Shown: positions 52,318 through 61,161 of the stretch, piece after piece
Position numbering within the stretch: position 1 is the stretch's first letter
Layout: each line of letters opens with the position of its first letter
Source of the DNA: Pseudomonadales bacterium
Lineage (GTDB): Bacteria > Pseudomonadota > Gammaproteobacteria > Pseudomonadales > Halieaceae
Reading direction: 5' to 3'
NCBI GenBank assembly: GCA_024234815.1
Contig: JACKNO010000005.1
Location: 248,001 to 312,000, forward strand
Length of the DNA stretch: 64,000 bases
Position numbers and translations under genes: made by a program
Notes under the pieces: model-generated
Seen by the model: the letters and a program-made list of their open reading frames with translations, nothing else
Database searches by the model: none
What the model was told of the DNA's origin: nothing

Positions 52318-52791
52318 AAGGGGACTCTTGCTGACGATGACAGCGTTGTTATCCGCGTAAATGTAATCCCCGGGGGCGATTGAGACGCCGCCGAAGGACA
52401 CCACCACATCCCGTTGCCCCATCCCCAGTTTCTCGGTCTTGAGCGCGCAACGCCCCAGGGCCTGCACCCCTATGGAGGTTGCCGCAATCTCATCGACGTC
52501 GCGCACCGCGCCGTTGATTACCAGCCCGGCCCAGCCGTTGGCCGCTGCCTGCTCGGCCAGCATATCACCCAGCAGGGCGCGGCGCAGCGAACCGCCACCG
52601 TCTACCACGATCACGCGACCCGCCCCTGGTTCAGCCACGCATTGCTTCACCAGGGAATTGTCCTCGTGGCATTTTATGGTTACGGCCGGGCCGTGAAATC
52701 GCGCTATCGCGCCGAAGCTGGCGAACTGAAGTTCGATCGCCCGGGCTTCGGGATGGGCGTCGGTAAGGTCGGGGGTAGATATCGCAGGCAT
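52312..52791 (-). CDS. rraA: RraA family protein (RNase E regulator or HMG aldolase)
   Basis: A 159-residue protein with the RraA pattern VVDGGGSLRRALLGDMLAE, NGAVRDVDEI and a C-terminal PGDYIYADNNAVIV. Members either inhibit RNase E or act as 4-hydroxy-4-methyl-2-oxoglutarate aldolases; sequence alone does not decide. It is divergent from the LysR gene, 140 bases apart. Confidence 0.93.
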   Translation of the reverse strand: MPAISTPDLTDAHPEARAIELQFASFGAIARFHGPAVTIKCHEDNSLVKQCVAEPGAGRVIVVDGGGSLRRALLGDMLAEQAAANGWAGLVINGAVRDVDEIAATSIGVQALGRCALKTEKLGMGQRDVVVSFGGVSIAPGDYIYADNNAVIVSKSPLL

Positions 52792-52823
52792 AGTCAGGTC
52801 CGGTGTTGTGGCATCGCGCGCCA

Positions 52824-52861
52824 GCCAAAGTAATTGGCAATTTTAGTTAGGCGGGTATAAT
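52824..52861 (+). promoter_or_regulatory. lysR promoter with overlapping inverted repeat
   Basis: TTGGCA (52834-52839), 16 bases, TATAAT (52856-52861) form a good sigma-70 promoter for the LysR gene. GCCAA-AGTAA-TTGGC (52824-52838) is a perfect 5-bp inverted repeat that covers the -35, in keeping with autorepression by the LysR protein or repression by another regulator. Confidence 0.55.
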
Positions 52862-52931
52862 TTCCCCAATCAATAGGTAGTATTCTCACCATTCGCTGAA
52901 TGAATAGGGGCTGACTCTGAATATCAACCGC

Positions 52932-53873
52932 GTGGACCTGAATTTGCTGGTTTATCTCGACGCATTGTTGCGGGAGCGAAATGTTACCCAGGCCGCCAAT
53001 CAACTGAACCTGTCCCAGCCGGCGATGAGCAACGGCCTGCGGCGCCTGCGGGAACTGTTCGACGACCCGCTGCTGGTGCGCACCAGCGAGGGTATGACTC
53101 CCACCGAACGCGCGCTGGAACTCGAGCCCATCGTGCGCGAGGTACTGACCAGCATCGACCGGGCGGTGCAGCCGCGCTCGGAGTTCGACGCGCGAAACGC
53201 ACACCGGGTATTTCGCATCATGGCCAGCGATTACGCGGAGTCCACCCTCTTTCCCAGCGTACTGGGCAAGCTGCGTACCCAGGCGCCGGGGCTGACCCTC
53301 GATATCATGACCCCCAGCGACGTCAGTTTCCTCGACGTGGAGCGAGGCAAGGTGGACATGATCATAAATCGCTTCGACACCATGCCCCAGTCCTTTCACC
53401 AGATACACCTGTGGAACGACACCTTTACCTGTGTGCTCAGCCCCGAGAACCCCGTACTGAAAAAGTTCACCCTCGAAAACTACCTCAAGGCCAACCATGT
53501 CTGGGTTAGCAAGACCGGTATGGGGGTCGGCGTGGGGGTGAATCCCGATGACGTCCAGCGCCTGGGATGGGTCGACCTTGCCCTGAACAAACTGGGCAAG
53601 AAGCGCCAGATCCGGGTATTTACCCGCCACTACCAGGCCGCCATGACACTGGCGGAACAGAACGACCTGATCGTCACGCTCCCCACCAGGGCCGCACTGT
53701 TAAAACGGGACAATCCCCGGGTCGTATTGCGTGAACCGCCACTGGACATTCCGCAGCTCGAACTGAAAATGGCCTGGAGCCCCCTGCTACAGCACAACCC
53801 GGCCAACAAATGGCTGCGCAAACTGATCGCGGATACCGCCCGGGAACTCGACGACAAAGCCCCCACGCCATGA
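52932..53873 (+). CDS. LysR family transcriptional regulator
   Basis: 313 residues from a GTG. The N-terminal winged helix-turn-helix is LLRERNVTQAANQLNLSQPAMSNGLRRLRELFDD in outline (pieces: VTQAANQLNLSQPA, MSNGLRRLRE). The effector-binding domain (about 90-300) has two alpha/beta lobes. It resembles NodD-type regulators of aliphatic or aromatic catabolism more than amino acid regulators. It is followed 153 bases later by malate synthase G on the same strand, and control of that gene is plausible. Confidence 0.9.
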   Translation: MDLNLLVYLDALLRERNVTQAANQLNLSQPAMSNGLRRLRELFDDPLLVRTSEGMTPTERALELEPIVREVLTSIDRAVQPRSEFDARNAHRVFRIMASDYAESTLFPSVLGKLRTQAPGLTLDIMTPSDVSFLDVERGKVDMIINRFDTMPQSFHQIHLWNDTFTCVLSPENPVLKKFTLENYLKANHVWVSKTGMGVGVGVNPDDVQRLGWVDLALNKLGKKRQIRVFTRHYQAAMTLAEQNDLIVTLPTRAALLKRDNPRVVLREPPLDIPQLELKMAWSPLLQHNPANKWLRKLIADTARELDDKAPTP

Positions 53874-53938
53874 ATCCGCCCCGCCGCCGCGCAGGACCCC
53901 AAAAACATTCATCTGCGCAATGGCGATGATAAAAACGA

Positions 53939-53954
53939 TAAATTAGCTAAATTA
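53939..53954. promoter_or_regulatory. AT-rich near-palindrome upstream of glcB
   Basis: TAAATTAGCTAAATTA matches its own reverse complement at 14 of 16 positions, with a perfect TTAGCTAA core. It lies 72 bases before the glcB start. It is a candidate regulator site, perhaps of the LysR protein upstream. Confidence 0.35.
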
Positions 53955-54026
53955 AGGTCGCAGCCCTAGACTCTGTCCCTTATCGGCCTGAATCGTTTCA
54001 GCGGCCATCTCCAAAAGGACTTCACT

Positions 54027-56207
54027 ATGACTGACCGTATCCAGCGCGGCGGCCTGCAAATCGCCCCTGTGCTCTGCGAGCTTCTGGAAACCGACATCGC
54101 ACCGGGCACCAATATCAGCCCGACCCGGTTCTGGCAGGGGCTGGAGGCGATCGTTGACGAGATGGGGCCACGCAATCGCCGCCTGCTCGCCACACGGGAC
54201 GAACTGCAGGCGAAAATAGACTCCTGGCACCGGGCAAACCCGGGACCCGACTACGACCGGGCGGCGTACAAGGCGTTTCTGACTGAAATCGGTTACCTGT
54301 TGCCAGAAGGTAGCGACTTTGCCATTGGCACCGACAATGTCGACCCGGAAGTTGCCACGCTGGCGGGGCCGCAACTGGTCGTTCCGGTCATGAACGCCCG
54401 CTACGCCCTGAACGCAGCCAATGCCCGCTGGGGCAGCCTTTACGACGCCCTGTATGGCACCGATGTGATCCCCGAGGATGACGGTGCCCAGCGCAGCGGC
54501 CCCTACAATCCGGTGCGCGGCGCCAGGGTTATCGCCTATGCCCGGGACTTCCTCGACCGCCACTGCCCCCTGTCCACGGGAACCCACGGCGAGTCCAATT
54601 CCTACACGATTGTCGCCGGAAAGCTGCAGGTTGTGCTGTCCGATGGCCGGATCAGTTCCCTGGCGGAGCCCGCACAATTTCGCGGTTACAGCGGTGAGCC
54701 CGACGCCCCAACCAGTGTACTGCTGCGGCATAACGGACTGCATATCGAGATTCAGATTGATCCGGGCAGCCCGATCGGCAGCAGCGACCCCGCCGGTGTG
54801 AAAGACCTGGTGCTGGAGGCTGCACTGACAACCATCCAGGACTGCGAGGATTCCGTCGCGGCAGTCGATGCTGAAGACAAGGCGGTGGTATACCGCAACT
54901 GGCTGGGGTTGATGCGGGGCGACCTGACCGATACCTTCGAGAAAGGCGGTAAAGCGCTCACTCGCCACCTGAACAAGGATCGGGTCTTCACCGCGGCGGA
55001 AGGGGGCGAACTGGTTCTAGCCGGCCGCAGTCTGATGTTCGTACGCAATGTCGGCCACCTGATGACCAATGACGCCATTCTCGACAGCCGTGGCGAGGAA
55101 CTTCCCGAAGGCATTATGGACGGCATGTTTACCGCCATGATCGCCCTGCACGACCTGGGCAAGACCGACTCAGCCAACCGCAACTCACGCTGTGGCAGCG
55201 TTTACATCGTCAAGCCCAAGATGCACGGCCCCGACGAGGTGGCCTTCACCTGCGACCTTTTCGATCGTATCGAAGATGCGCTCGGGCTTGCTCGCAACAC
55301 CCTCAAGGTCGGCATCATGGACGAGGAGCGACGCACCACCATCAACCTCAAGGAGTGCATCCGCGTCGCCCGCGATCGCCTGGTTTTCATCAATACCGGC
55401 TTCCTCGACCGCACCGGCGACGAGATCCACACCAGCATGGAAGCCGGTGCCATGACGCCCAAGGGCGCCATGAAGCAGGAGCCGTGGATAAATGCCTACG
55501 AGGACTGGAACGTGGATATCGGCCTGCACTGCGGGCTGCTGGGCCGCGCCCAGATCGGCAAGGGCATGTGGGCCATGCCCGATTTAATGGCGCAGATGAT
55601 GAGCGCGAAAATCGGCCACCCCCAGGCCGGAGCCAGTACCGCCTGGGTGCCCTCTCCCACCGCGGCCACTCTCCACGCCATCCATTATCACGAAGTCGAT
55701 GTGGCGGCGCGCCAGGCGGAACTCAGCAAACGCCCGCGGGCATCGCTGGATGATATCCTGAGCATTCCGCTCAAAGGTGCGCAGGGTCTTTCCGACCAGG
55801 ACATTCAGCGCGAACTGGACAACAACGCCCAGGGCATCCTTGGCTACGTGGTGCGCTGGGTAGACCAGGGCGTGGGCTGCTCCAAGGTGCCCGATATCAA
55901 CCATGTCGGCCTGATGGAGGACCGCGCCACCCTGCGGATTTCCAGTCAGCACATCGCCAACTGGTTACGCCACGGCATCTGCACCGAGGCTCAGGTACGC
56001 GAGACCATGGAAAGGATGGCGGCCGTCGTGGACCAGCAGAATGCAGGCGATCCCGCTTACGCCCCAATGGCCCCCGACTTCGGGAAAAACGTGGCGTTCC
56101 AGGCCGCCTGCGACCTGGTCTTTCTCGGCAGGGAGCAACCCAACGGCTACACCGAGCCGGTTCTGCACGCCAGGCGCAGAGAGGCAAAAACGAAGCGGGC
56201 GGGGTAA
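54027..56207 (+). CDS. glcB: Malate synthase G
   Basis: A 726-residue malate synthase (the long G isoform; about 720 residues). It condenses glyoxylate and acetyl-CoA to malate in the glyoxylate pathway. Family motifs include VLEAALTTIQDCEDSVAAVD, MDGMFTAMIALHDLG, VYIVKPKMHGPDEVAF and IGKGMWAMPDLM. No isocitrate lyase gene is in the window. Upstream LysR gene suggests induction by a carbon source. Three bases after the stop the region continues into the tandem repeat at 56236. Confidence 0.97.
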   Translation: MTDRIQRGGLQIAPVLCELLETDIAPGTNISPTRFWQGLEAIVDEMGPRNRRLLATRDELQAKIDSWHRANPGPDYDRAAYKAFLTEIGYLLPEGSDFAIGTDNVDPEVATLAGPQLVVPVMNARYALNAANARWGSLYDALYGTDVIPEDDGAQRSGPYNPVRGARVIAYARDFLDRHCPLSTGTHGESNSYTIVAGKLQVVLSDGRISSLAEPAQFRGYSGEPDAPTSVLLRHNGLHIEIQIDPGSPIGSSDPAGVKDLVLEAALTTIQDCEDSVAAVDAEDKAVVYRNWLGLMRGDLTDTFEKGGKALTRHLNKDRVFTAAEGGELVLAGRSLMFVRNVGHLMTNDAILDSRGEELPEGIMDGMFTAMIALHDLGKTDSANRNSRCGSVYIVKPKMHGPDEVAFTCDLFDRIEDALGLARNTLKVGIMDEERRTTINLKECIRVARDRLVFINTGFLDRTGDEIHTSMEAGAMTPKGAMKQEPWINAYEDWNVDIGLHCGLLGRAQIGKGMWAMPDLMAQMMSAKIGHPQAGASTAWVPSPTAATLHAIHYHEVDVAARQAELSKRPRASLDDILSIPLKGAQGLSDQDIQRELDNNAQGILGYVVRWVDQGVGCSKVPDINHVGLMEDRATLRISSQHIANWLRHGICTEAQVRETMERMAAVVDQQNAGDPAYAPMAPDFGKNVAFQAACDLVFLGREQPNGYTEPVLHARRREAKTKRAG

Positions 56208-56235
56208 GCAGTCCGCAAAAGCTGGTGTATCAGGC

Positions 56236-56310
56236 GGGCGGCCCTATCCCGGGCGGCCCCTTCCTGGGCGGCCCCTTCCTGGGCGGCCCCTTCCTGGGCG
56301 GCCCCTCACT
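56236..56310. repeat. Tandem repeat, five 15-bp units
   Basis: Units are gggcggccctatccc, three identical gggcggccccttcct, and gggcggcccctcact. The array starts 29 bases after the glcB stop and its last unit covers the stop codon (56306-56308) of the glycosyltransferase gene on the other strand. Period 15 is divisible by three, but no gene here needs it. GC-rich and containing GGCC motifs; possibly structural or transcription-related. Confidence 0.9.
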
Positions 56311-57178
56311 CGTGTCTGGAATCGGATTCCTTGTACTGGAGATTGGTGAGCTGCTCGGACAGCAGGCCCATCAGGAATACGATCATCGCCGACAGCATCA
56401 ACAACGTACTCATATTGGTGAATCGCCAACCGCCGCTGATCAGGGTGGTGTAAAAATAGTTGATCAGCCCGAGGATGAAGAGCCCGAACGAGACCGGGAA
56501 ATAGATCTTGAGCGGGGAGTAAAGCGTTCCTATCTTGAAAATGATGAGAAAGAAGCGCACGCCGTCACGCAGCAGATTGATGTGACTGCTGCCGACTCTG
56601 GGCGCAACGGTGATCGGTACGAAACCCACCGAATAACCGGCCCGGAAAAACGCCATGGTAGATGTCGTCGGGTAACTGAAACCATTGGGCAGCAGATACA
56701 GAAATTCGATAAATTTGCGGCGATTGACACAGCGAAAGCCCGATGTCAGATCCGGAATTTCCCGATTCACCATCCAACTGGCGAGCCTGTTGTAGAAGCC
56801 GTTCGCGCTCCAGCGCGCCACGCTGGCCTGCGAGGACAGGCCGCTGCGAGCCCCCACCACCAGGTCATAACCCTCTTCCATCCGTGACAAAAGGCGTTCG
56901 ATATCCTTCGGGTCGTGTTGGCCGTCCCCGTCCATGAACACGATGTAGTCACCGACCGCCACGCGCGCGCCGGTTTTGATGGCTGCGCCGTTACCCTTGG
57001 AATACGGATGAGAGACTACCCTGACCCCGGCGGCATTACACACATCCACCGTGGTGTCTGTGGAGCCATCATTTACCACGATAACTTCAGCGTCGGGATA
57101 GAGCTGGCGAACCGAAGGCAGGAACGTGGCAAGGCCTTCCGCTTCATTCTTAGCCGGAATGACGATGGAAAATTTCAC
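56306..57178 (-). CDS. GT2 family glycosyltransferase (DPM-like)
   Basis: A 290-residue inverting glycosyltransferase with N-terminal GT-A fold: FSIVIPAKNEAEG, VIVVNDGSTDTT, and the DxD in FMDGDGQHDP. Two C-terminal hydrophobic segments (about 225-285) anchor it to the inner membrane. It looks like polyprenyl-phosphate mannose or glucose synthases, making lipid-linked sugar donors. It lies next to two GT-C proteins and pilA, so it may feed them with the donor. The stop is inside the tandem repeat. Confidence 0.92.
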   Translation of the reverse strand: MKFSIVIPAKNEAEGLATFLPSVRQLYPDAEVIVVNDGSTDTTVDVCNAAGVRVVSHPYSKGNGAAIKTGARVAVGDYIVFMDGDGQHDPKDIERLLSRMEEGYDLVVGARSGLSSQASVARWSANGFYNRLASWMVNREIPDLTSGFRCVNRRKFIEFLYLLPNGFSYPTTSTMAFFRAGYSVGFVPITVAPRVGSSHINLLRDGVRFFLIIFKIGTLYSPLKIYFPVSFGLFILGLINYFYTTLISGGWRFTNMSTLLMLSAMIVFLMGLLSEQLTNLQYKESDSRHE

Positions 57179-57181
57179 GGG

Positions 57182-59071
57182 TTACTTCTCCTGGTACAGT
57201 GACAGGGTTTGCTGCTCACCAACCGTCAACAGCCCTTTTCGCTGCATCGCCAAAAGGGCGGCCATGACTTCGTCGGCTTGCGTCACTTTACCCAATGCGC
57301 GGGTAAAATGCAGCTTCATCAGCAGACCCTGGGCATTTGCCGGGGCCAGATTCAGGTACAGGTCGATATAGGCGTCGGCATACTGCCACCTCTGCAAGGT
57401 ATTTTCCAATAGCGCAAGGCCCAGATACATATTCGCAGAGGCCGTGGCCTCAGCGCTCCCGCCGAGAAATATCTGTACCATCCGGTCTGCAAACGCCACC
57501 CGGTCAAACTCGGGGCAGGCGTTGTCCTGCAACAGGTGAACCATGGTCTGCAGGGTCACAACCGAACCAAACGGCCGTCGCGGGTTGTCCCTACCGAGTT
57601 CGCTGATCTGCCGTGGATCTACCGGCTGATTCGCGATACAGGCAAGCGCGAGATCCCGTATGTCACGATCGCCGCTGCGCTCGCCCGCAACACTCAGCGC
57701 ATAGGCCCTGGCGGAGTATTTTTGCGCCGCTTCAAACTCGCCGAGATTCGCCAGTTGCACCGCCATGTCCGCGTTGGCCCGATAGGAATCCGGGTGCGCG
57801 TTCAGATTATTGAGGATGATAAGCGGGTGACTCGACCACACCTGTACCTGGGAACCGGTCATGGTTGCCAGCCACAAGACATAGCAAGCCAGGTAAACCA
57901 GCAGTGGCGCCGTGGTTTGCGGCCACGCCCTGACCAGCGCCGAGAACACCACGCCCAGCAGGAGAAACAGGCCGACTCCGGGAAAGTAATTGCGGTGCTC
58001 AAAGTACAATTCCAGCGGCAGTACCGAGGATTCGATACTGTGGCCGACGAGATACCAGGCAATTCCCAGAACGAGGTAGCGCCACCGGGGTCGCCAGAGC
58101 AGGATAAGCGAGGCGGCCAGCACTCCCAGCCAGGCGAGCATCGCATACCGGGTAGTGGGCGGTTGCGACAGTGAAGTGGAGACCACCACATCATCGTGAT
58201 ACAGCCCCATGCGTACAACATCGGGATAGTAGAGCTGGGCAACGTAATCCCACAGGATGCGAGCCTGTGTGAGCAGACGCTCTTCAAGTGTGAAATAGCG
58301 CAAATGAAAGGCGGCTGCCAAACCGTCGTAATCCAGCGCCACTAACAATACCGCCACCAGTCCACCAGCGGCAATCAAGCCGAGGACCAGGTGCCGCAAC
58401 CAGCGGACAGGTCGCCCCCCGGGACCGGCAAACTGGAACCACAACGCTTCCAGCAGCAACAGCGTTGGCACAATCACCACGGCGTTTTCCTTGGAGAACA
58501 CCGCCAGCAGTACATTGACAGCTGTCAGGCCGAGCAGGGGCCAGGAAAACCGCCCCCGCTCCAGTTTGATTCGCCAGTACACATAGCTGATACAGGCACA
58601 AAGCATAAATGTGGTACACAGCATCGCCATGCGCTGCACCACGTAAAGTACCGTGCTGACGTACAGGGGCGAGAGCAGCCAGGCCGCGCCCAGGACAAGC
58701 GCCAAGCAGCGATAGCCGGGAGTCGAGATATGGCCGAACAGAAGCAGGAAAAGCCATATCACCAGCGCGCCGTTGCACAGGTGAAGCACAATGTTCACCC
58801 GCTTGCTGGTCGCCAGCCCCTCCTCCAGCAGGAGCTTTTCCAACACAAAGCTGGCCATGGAAACCGGCCTGCCGAGCGGGCCCGACTTGTCGCCCAGAAT
58901 ATAGTCCCAGGCCTGTTCCGGATGTTGCTTCAGATCACCGATCACCATCACGCTGGTCGCGTCATCAAGCAGGGCCGGGCCGCTCTGCCCAGGCCAGTAA
59001 ACCCAGGCTGAGAACAACAGAATCAGCAGGCTCGCCGCGACGACGGCACAATTCAATAAACGGGAACTCAC
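57182..59071 (-). CDS. GT-C-type membrane protein with TPR-like tail (paralogue 2)
   Basis: A 629-residue protein with about 10 hydrophobic segments in the first 400 residues, then a soluble helical tail with TPR-like repeats. Near the N-terminus it has LLDDATSVMVIGDL and SGPLGRPVSMASFV, an acidic first loop and RP-x-x-M-x-SF motif resembling those of TMTC-type O-mannosyltransferases. It has ERLLTQARILWDY and a His-Asp-Asp stretch shared with its neighbour. It starts with GTG overlapping the neighbour's stop. A lipid-linked sugar transferase to protein (pilin?) is likely; it is not proven. Confidence 0.7.
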   Translation of the reverse strand: MSSRLLNCAVVAASLLILLFSAWVYWPGQSGPALLDDATSVMVIGDLKQHPEQAWDYILGDKSGPLGRPVSMASFVLEKLLLEEGLATSKRVNIVLHLCNGALVIWLFLLLFGHISTPGYRCLALVLGAAWLLSPLYVSTVLYVVQRMAMLCTTFMLCACISYVYWRIKLERGRFSWPLLGLTAVNVLLAVFSKENAVVIVPTLLLLEALWFQFAGPGGRPVRWLRHLVLGLIAAGGLVAVLLVALDYDGLAAAFHLRYFTLEERLLTQARILWDYVAQLYYPDVVRMGLYHDDVVVSTSLSQPPTTRYAMLAWLGVLAASLILLWRPRWRYLVLGIAWYLVGHSIESSVLPLELYFEHRNYFPGVGLFLLLGVVFSALVRAWPQTTAPLLVYLACYVLWLATMTGSQVQVWSSHPLIILNNLNAHPDSYRANADMAVQLANLGEFEAAQKYSARAYALSVAGERSGDRDIRDLALACIANQPVDPRQISELGRDNPRRPFGSVVTLQTMVHLLQDNACPEFDRVAFADRMVQIFLGGSAEATASANMYLGLALLENTLQRWQYADAYIDLYLNLAPANAQGLLMKLHFTRALGKVTQADEVMAALLAMQRKGLLTVGEQQTLSLYQEK

Positions 59072-61065
59072 GGAGACGCCTCTGCGGGTGGCTCTGCACG
59101 TGACTTGTCGAGAGGTTCGGCGGCCGGTTCAGCGCCGCCAAACAGAGATTTCAATTCGTGAATATCGTAGCGCTGTGGATCAAACAGCAGCCATAGGCGC
59201 GCATACGCGTAGATGCCGGCCGGGTCCTGACCGCGCGCCATCTCCCGCAGCAGGGCGTGGTATGGCCAGTTCTGCCCGGGGGCCATGCTCTGGGCGCGCT
59301 CAAGCAGCGGCAGCAGCTCATTCGGCCCCGCGCCGATAGCCAACAGGTACTCGTAGCGATACCGCAGGACATCCACAGACCAAGGATATCGCGCAGACAG
59401 TGCATCGAGCAGACCGGTCACCCGCGTCTCATTCGCATAGCCCGGGTTCGCGCTTAGCAGTTCGAAAAGCAGCGCCAGCGCATTCCAGTCCGATCGCTGC
59501 AGCTTCCTGGTGGGGAGTAAATCCTCAATTTTCGCCAGCCAGTCGACCTGTTCCGGGAGCCGGGTAAAATACTGGCTGTCCAGGTAAAACAGCATTACCA
59601 GCGCCGCCACATCCTGATTATCGGTCTGGTACATGCGTTCAAAGTAGTGCCGGGAGAGCAGCAGGGTCTCGGTTTTTTCGCTTTCGGCCGCGCCGCTCTC
59701 CTCCATCCTGCGGTAGTTTTTGAACAGGGCGTTGGCGTAGAAAAAATGGGAGCGTGCTGACTCGGGGTGGCTGGCGAGATTGACGCGGCTCAGCGTCAAT
59801 TCATCGGACCAGGCCTGGACCCGGATAAACAACAGCAGGCACAGGACGGCGAGCACACCGGTCACGGGGTACCAGACGTTCAGGCGCTTGCTGCGCGTGG
59901 CGGGTATGACCAGCACTGTGGCAAGCGCCAGGCACAGCAGGACATCCGGGAGATAGTTGCGGTGTTCGTAAACCATTTCCAGCGGAATCACGCTGGATTC
60001 CATGCTCTGCCCCACCAGGAAAAACAGGAGCGCCAGTAACAGCAGGGGGAAACGCCGTCGCAACAGGAAGGCCACGACCAGCACCAGCAGCCAGGCGCCC
60101 AACGCCAACACCGTGGTGAACGGGGAAAACAGGCCAGTAGAGAGGGGGATATCATCGTGCTGGAAGCCCATGTCGTTGATATTGGGCAGGCAGATCCAGC
60201 CGAGGTAACGCCACAGCAGCCTGGCCTGGGTCAACAGTCGCTCTTCCAGCGAGAACTCACGCCCGCTATAGCCGCCGACCAGAATGTCGGGGCTTATCGC
60301 GAGTATGACCATTACCAGCACAACGGGGGCGAACAACAGAACCCACCCCGCCATTCGCAGACCAATGTGGGAGCGTCCCGCCCAGCGGCCGCGAAAGATA
60401 CAAACCTCGAGCACGATCGCCAGCCACGGCAGCAGAGCGCCGTTTTCCTTGGACAGGGTGGCCAGCAAAGCGAGAAAAAACACCCATAGAGCCGCCGCGA
60501 TGATTTCGCCGGCAGGTGCGCCGCGCTCGGCCCAGCGCTGCCGGTACCACATAAACACCAACAAACCCGCGAGCACAAACAGGGCGGACAACTGGGCCAT
60601 GCGCTGCACCGCGTAAAGCACCGTTGAGACATTGAGCGGATGCAGCAACCAGATGGCGCTGCCGGTCAGCGCGAGCAGGCGAATGGTGAATGCATCGGGC
60701 ACCAGGCCGAGCGCCCGGATCACGGCCTGGAAAAAGTAAAAAAGTAAAATGGCCATGCCCAGATGAATGGCCAGGTTGACCGCCTTGAGGCCCCATGGTG
60801 TAAACCCACCTTCCGCAGCATGGTTGGCGGCAAAGCTAAGCATGGCGAGTGGCCGCCGCAGAGGGCCGGAGTCGGAACTCAGGGCCGCGGCGCGCCACTC
60901 ATCATATACCGTGCCGGGAATCTGCACCTGGGTATTGCCGGTCAGCGCCGGCATATCATCGAAGAACAAGGGACCCGAAAGGCCCGGCAGGTATAGCAAC
61001 AAACCCGCCAGAAACACCAGCGCGGCAAAAACCGATAACTGTGTTGGTGTTTTCTCGTGCGACAT
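59068..61065 (-). CDS. GT-C-type membrane protein with TPR-like tail (paralogue 1)
   Basis: 665 residues from the ATG at 61065 (a TTG one codon upstream is also open). About 11 hydrophobic segments precede a soluble C-terminal TPR-like domain. Motifs FFDDMPALTGNTQVQ, SGPLRRPLAMLSFAANHAAEGG and VNLAIHLGM match those of TMTC/PMT-type GT-C enzymes with the acidic first loop. ERLLTQARLLWRY is shared with the paralogue that follows. It lies directly downstream of pilA (past its terminator) and is the first gene of a three-gene glycosylation unit. Pilin O-glycosylation is the best guess. Confidence 0.72.
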   Translation of the reverse strand: MSHEKTPTQLSVFAALVFLAGLLLYLPGLSGPLFFDDMPALTGNTQVQIPGTVYDEWRAAALSSDSGPLRRPLAMLSFAANHAAEGGFTPWGLKAVNLAIHLGMAILLFYFFQAVIRALGLVPDAFTIRLLALTGSAIWLLHPLNVSTVLYAVQRMAQLSALFVLAGLLVFMWYRQRWAERGAPAGEIIAAALWVFFLALLATLSKENGALLPWLAIVLEVCIFRGRWAGRSHIGLRMAGWVLLFAPVVLVMVILAISPDILVGGYSGREFSLEERLLTQARLLWRYLGWICLPNINDMGFQHDDIPLSTGLFSPFTTVLALGAWLLVLVVAFLLRRRFPLLLLALLFFLVGQSMESSVIPLEMVYEHRNYLPDVLLCLALATVLVIPATRSKRLNVWYPVTGVLAVLCLLLFIRVQAWSDELTLSRVNLASHPESARSHFFYANALFKNYRRMEESGAAESEKTETLLLSRHYFERMYQTDNQDVAALVMLFYLDSQYFTRLPEQVDWLAKIEDLLPTRKLQRSDWNALALLFELLSANPGYANETRVTGLLDALSARYPWSVDVLRYRYEYLLAIGAGPNELLPLLERAQSMAPGQNWPYHALLREMARGQDPAGIYAYARLWLLFDPQRYDIHELKSLFGGAEPAAEPLDKSRAEPPAEASP

Positions 61066-61097
61066 CAAAATGGTCTATCCCCAGCCCCAACGACGAA

Positions 61098-61114
61098 GCC
61101 CGGGAAACCCGGGC
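61098..61114. terminator. Second hairpin behind the pilA terminator
   Basis: GCCCGGG, AAA, CCCGGGC: a 7-bp perfect stem located 3 bases after the T-run of the pilA terminator (minus-strand sense). It has no T-run of its own; it may back up termination or stabilise the RNA end. Confidence 0.45.
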
Positions 61115-61117
61115 AAC

Positions 61118-61145
61118 AAAAAAAAGCCCGGACTGACCGGGCTTT
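61118..61145 (-). terminator. Intrinsic terminator of pilA
   Basis: Read on the minus strand: AAAGCCCGG, TCAG, TCCGGGCTTTTTTTT-like hairpin with an 8-bp GC-rich stem and a run of eight T. It lies about 17 bases after the pilA stop and should sharply lower expression of the downstream glycosyltransferase genes relative to pilA. Confidence 0.92.
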
Positions 61146-61161
61146 ATATCTGGTGTTGCTA

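Noticed and set aside
56236..56310. The 15-bp array as a CRISPR
   Set aside because: The units are directly adjacent with no spacers and no cas genes are present.
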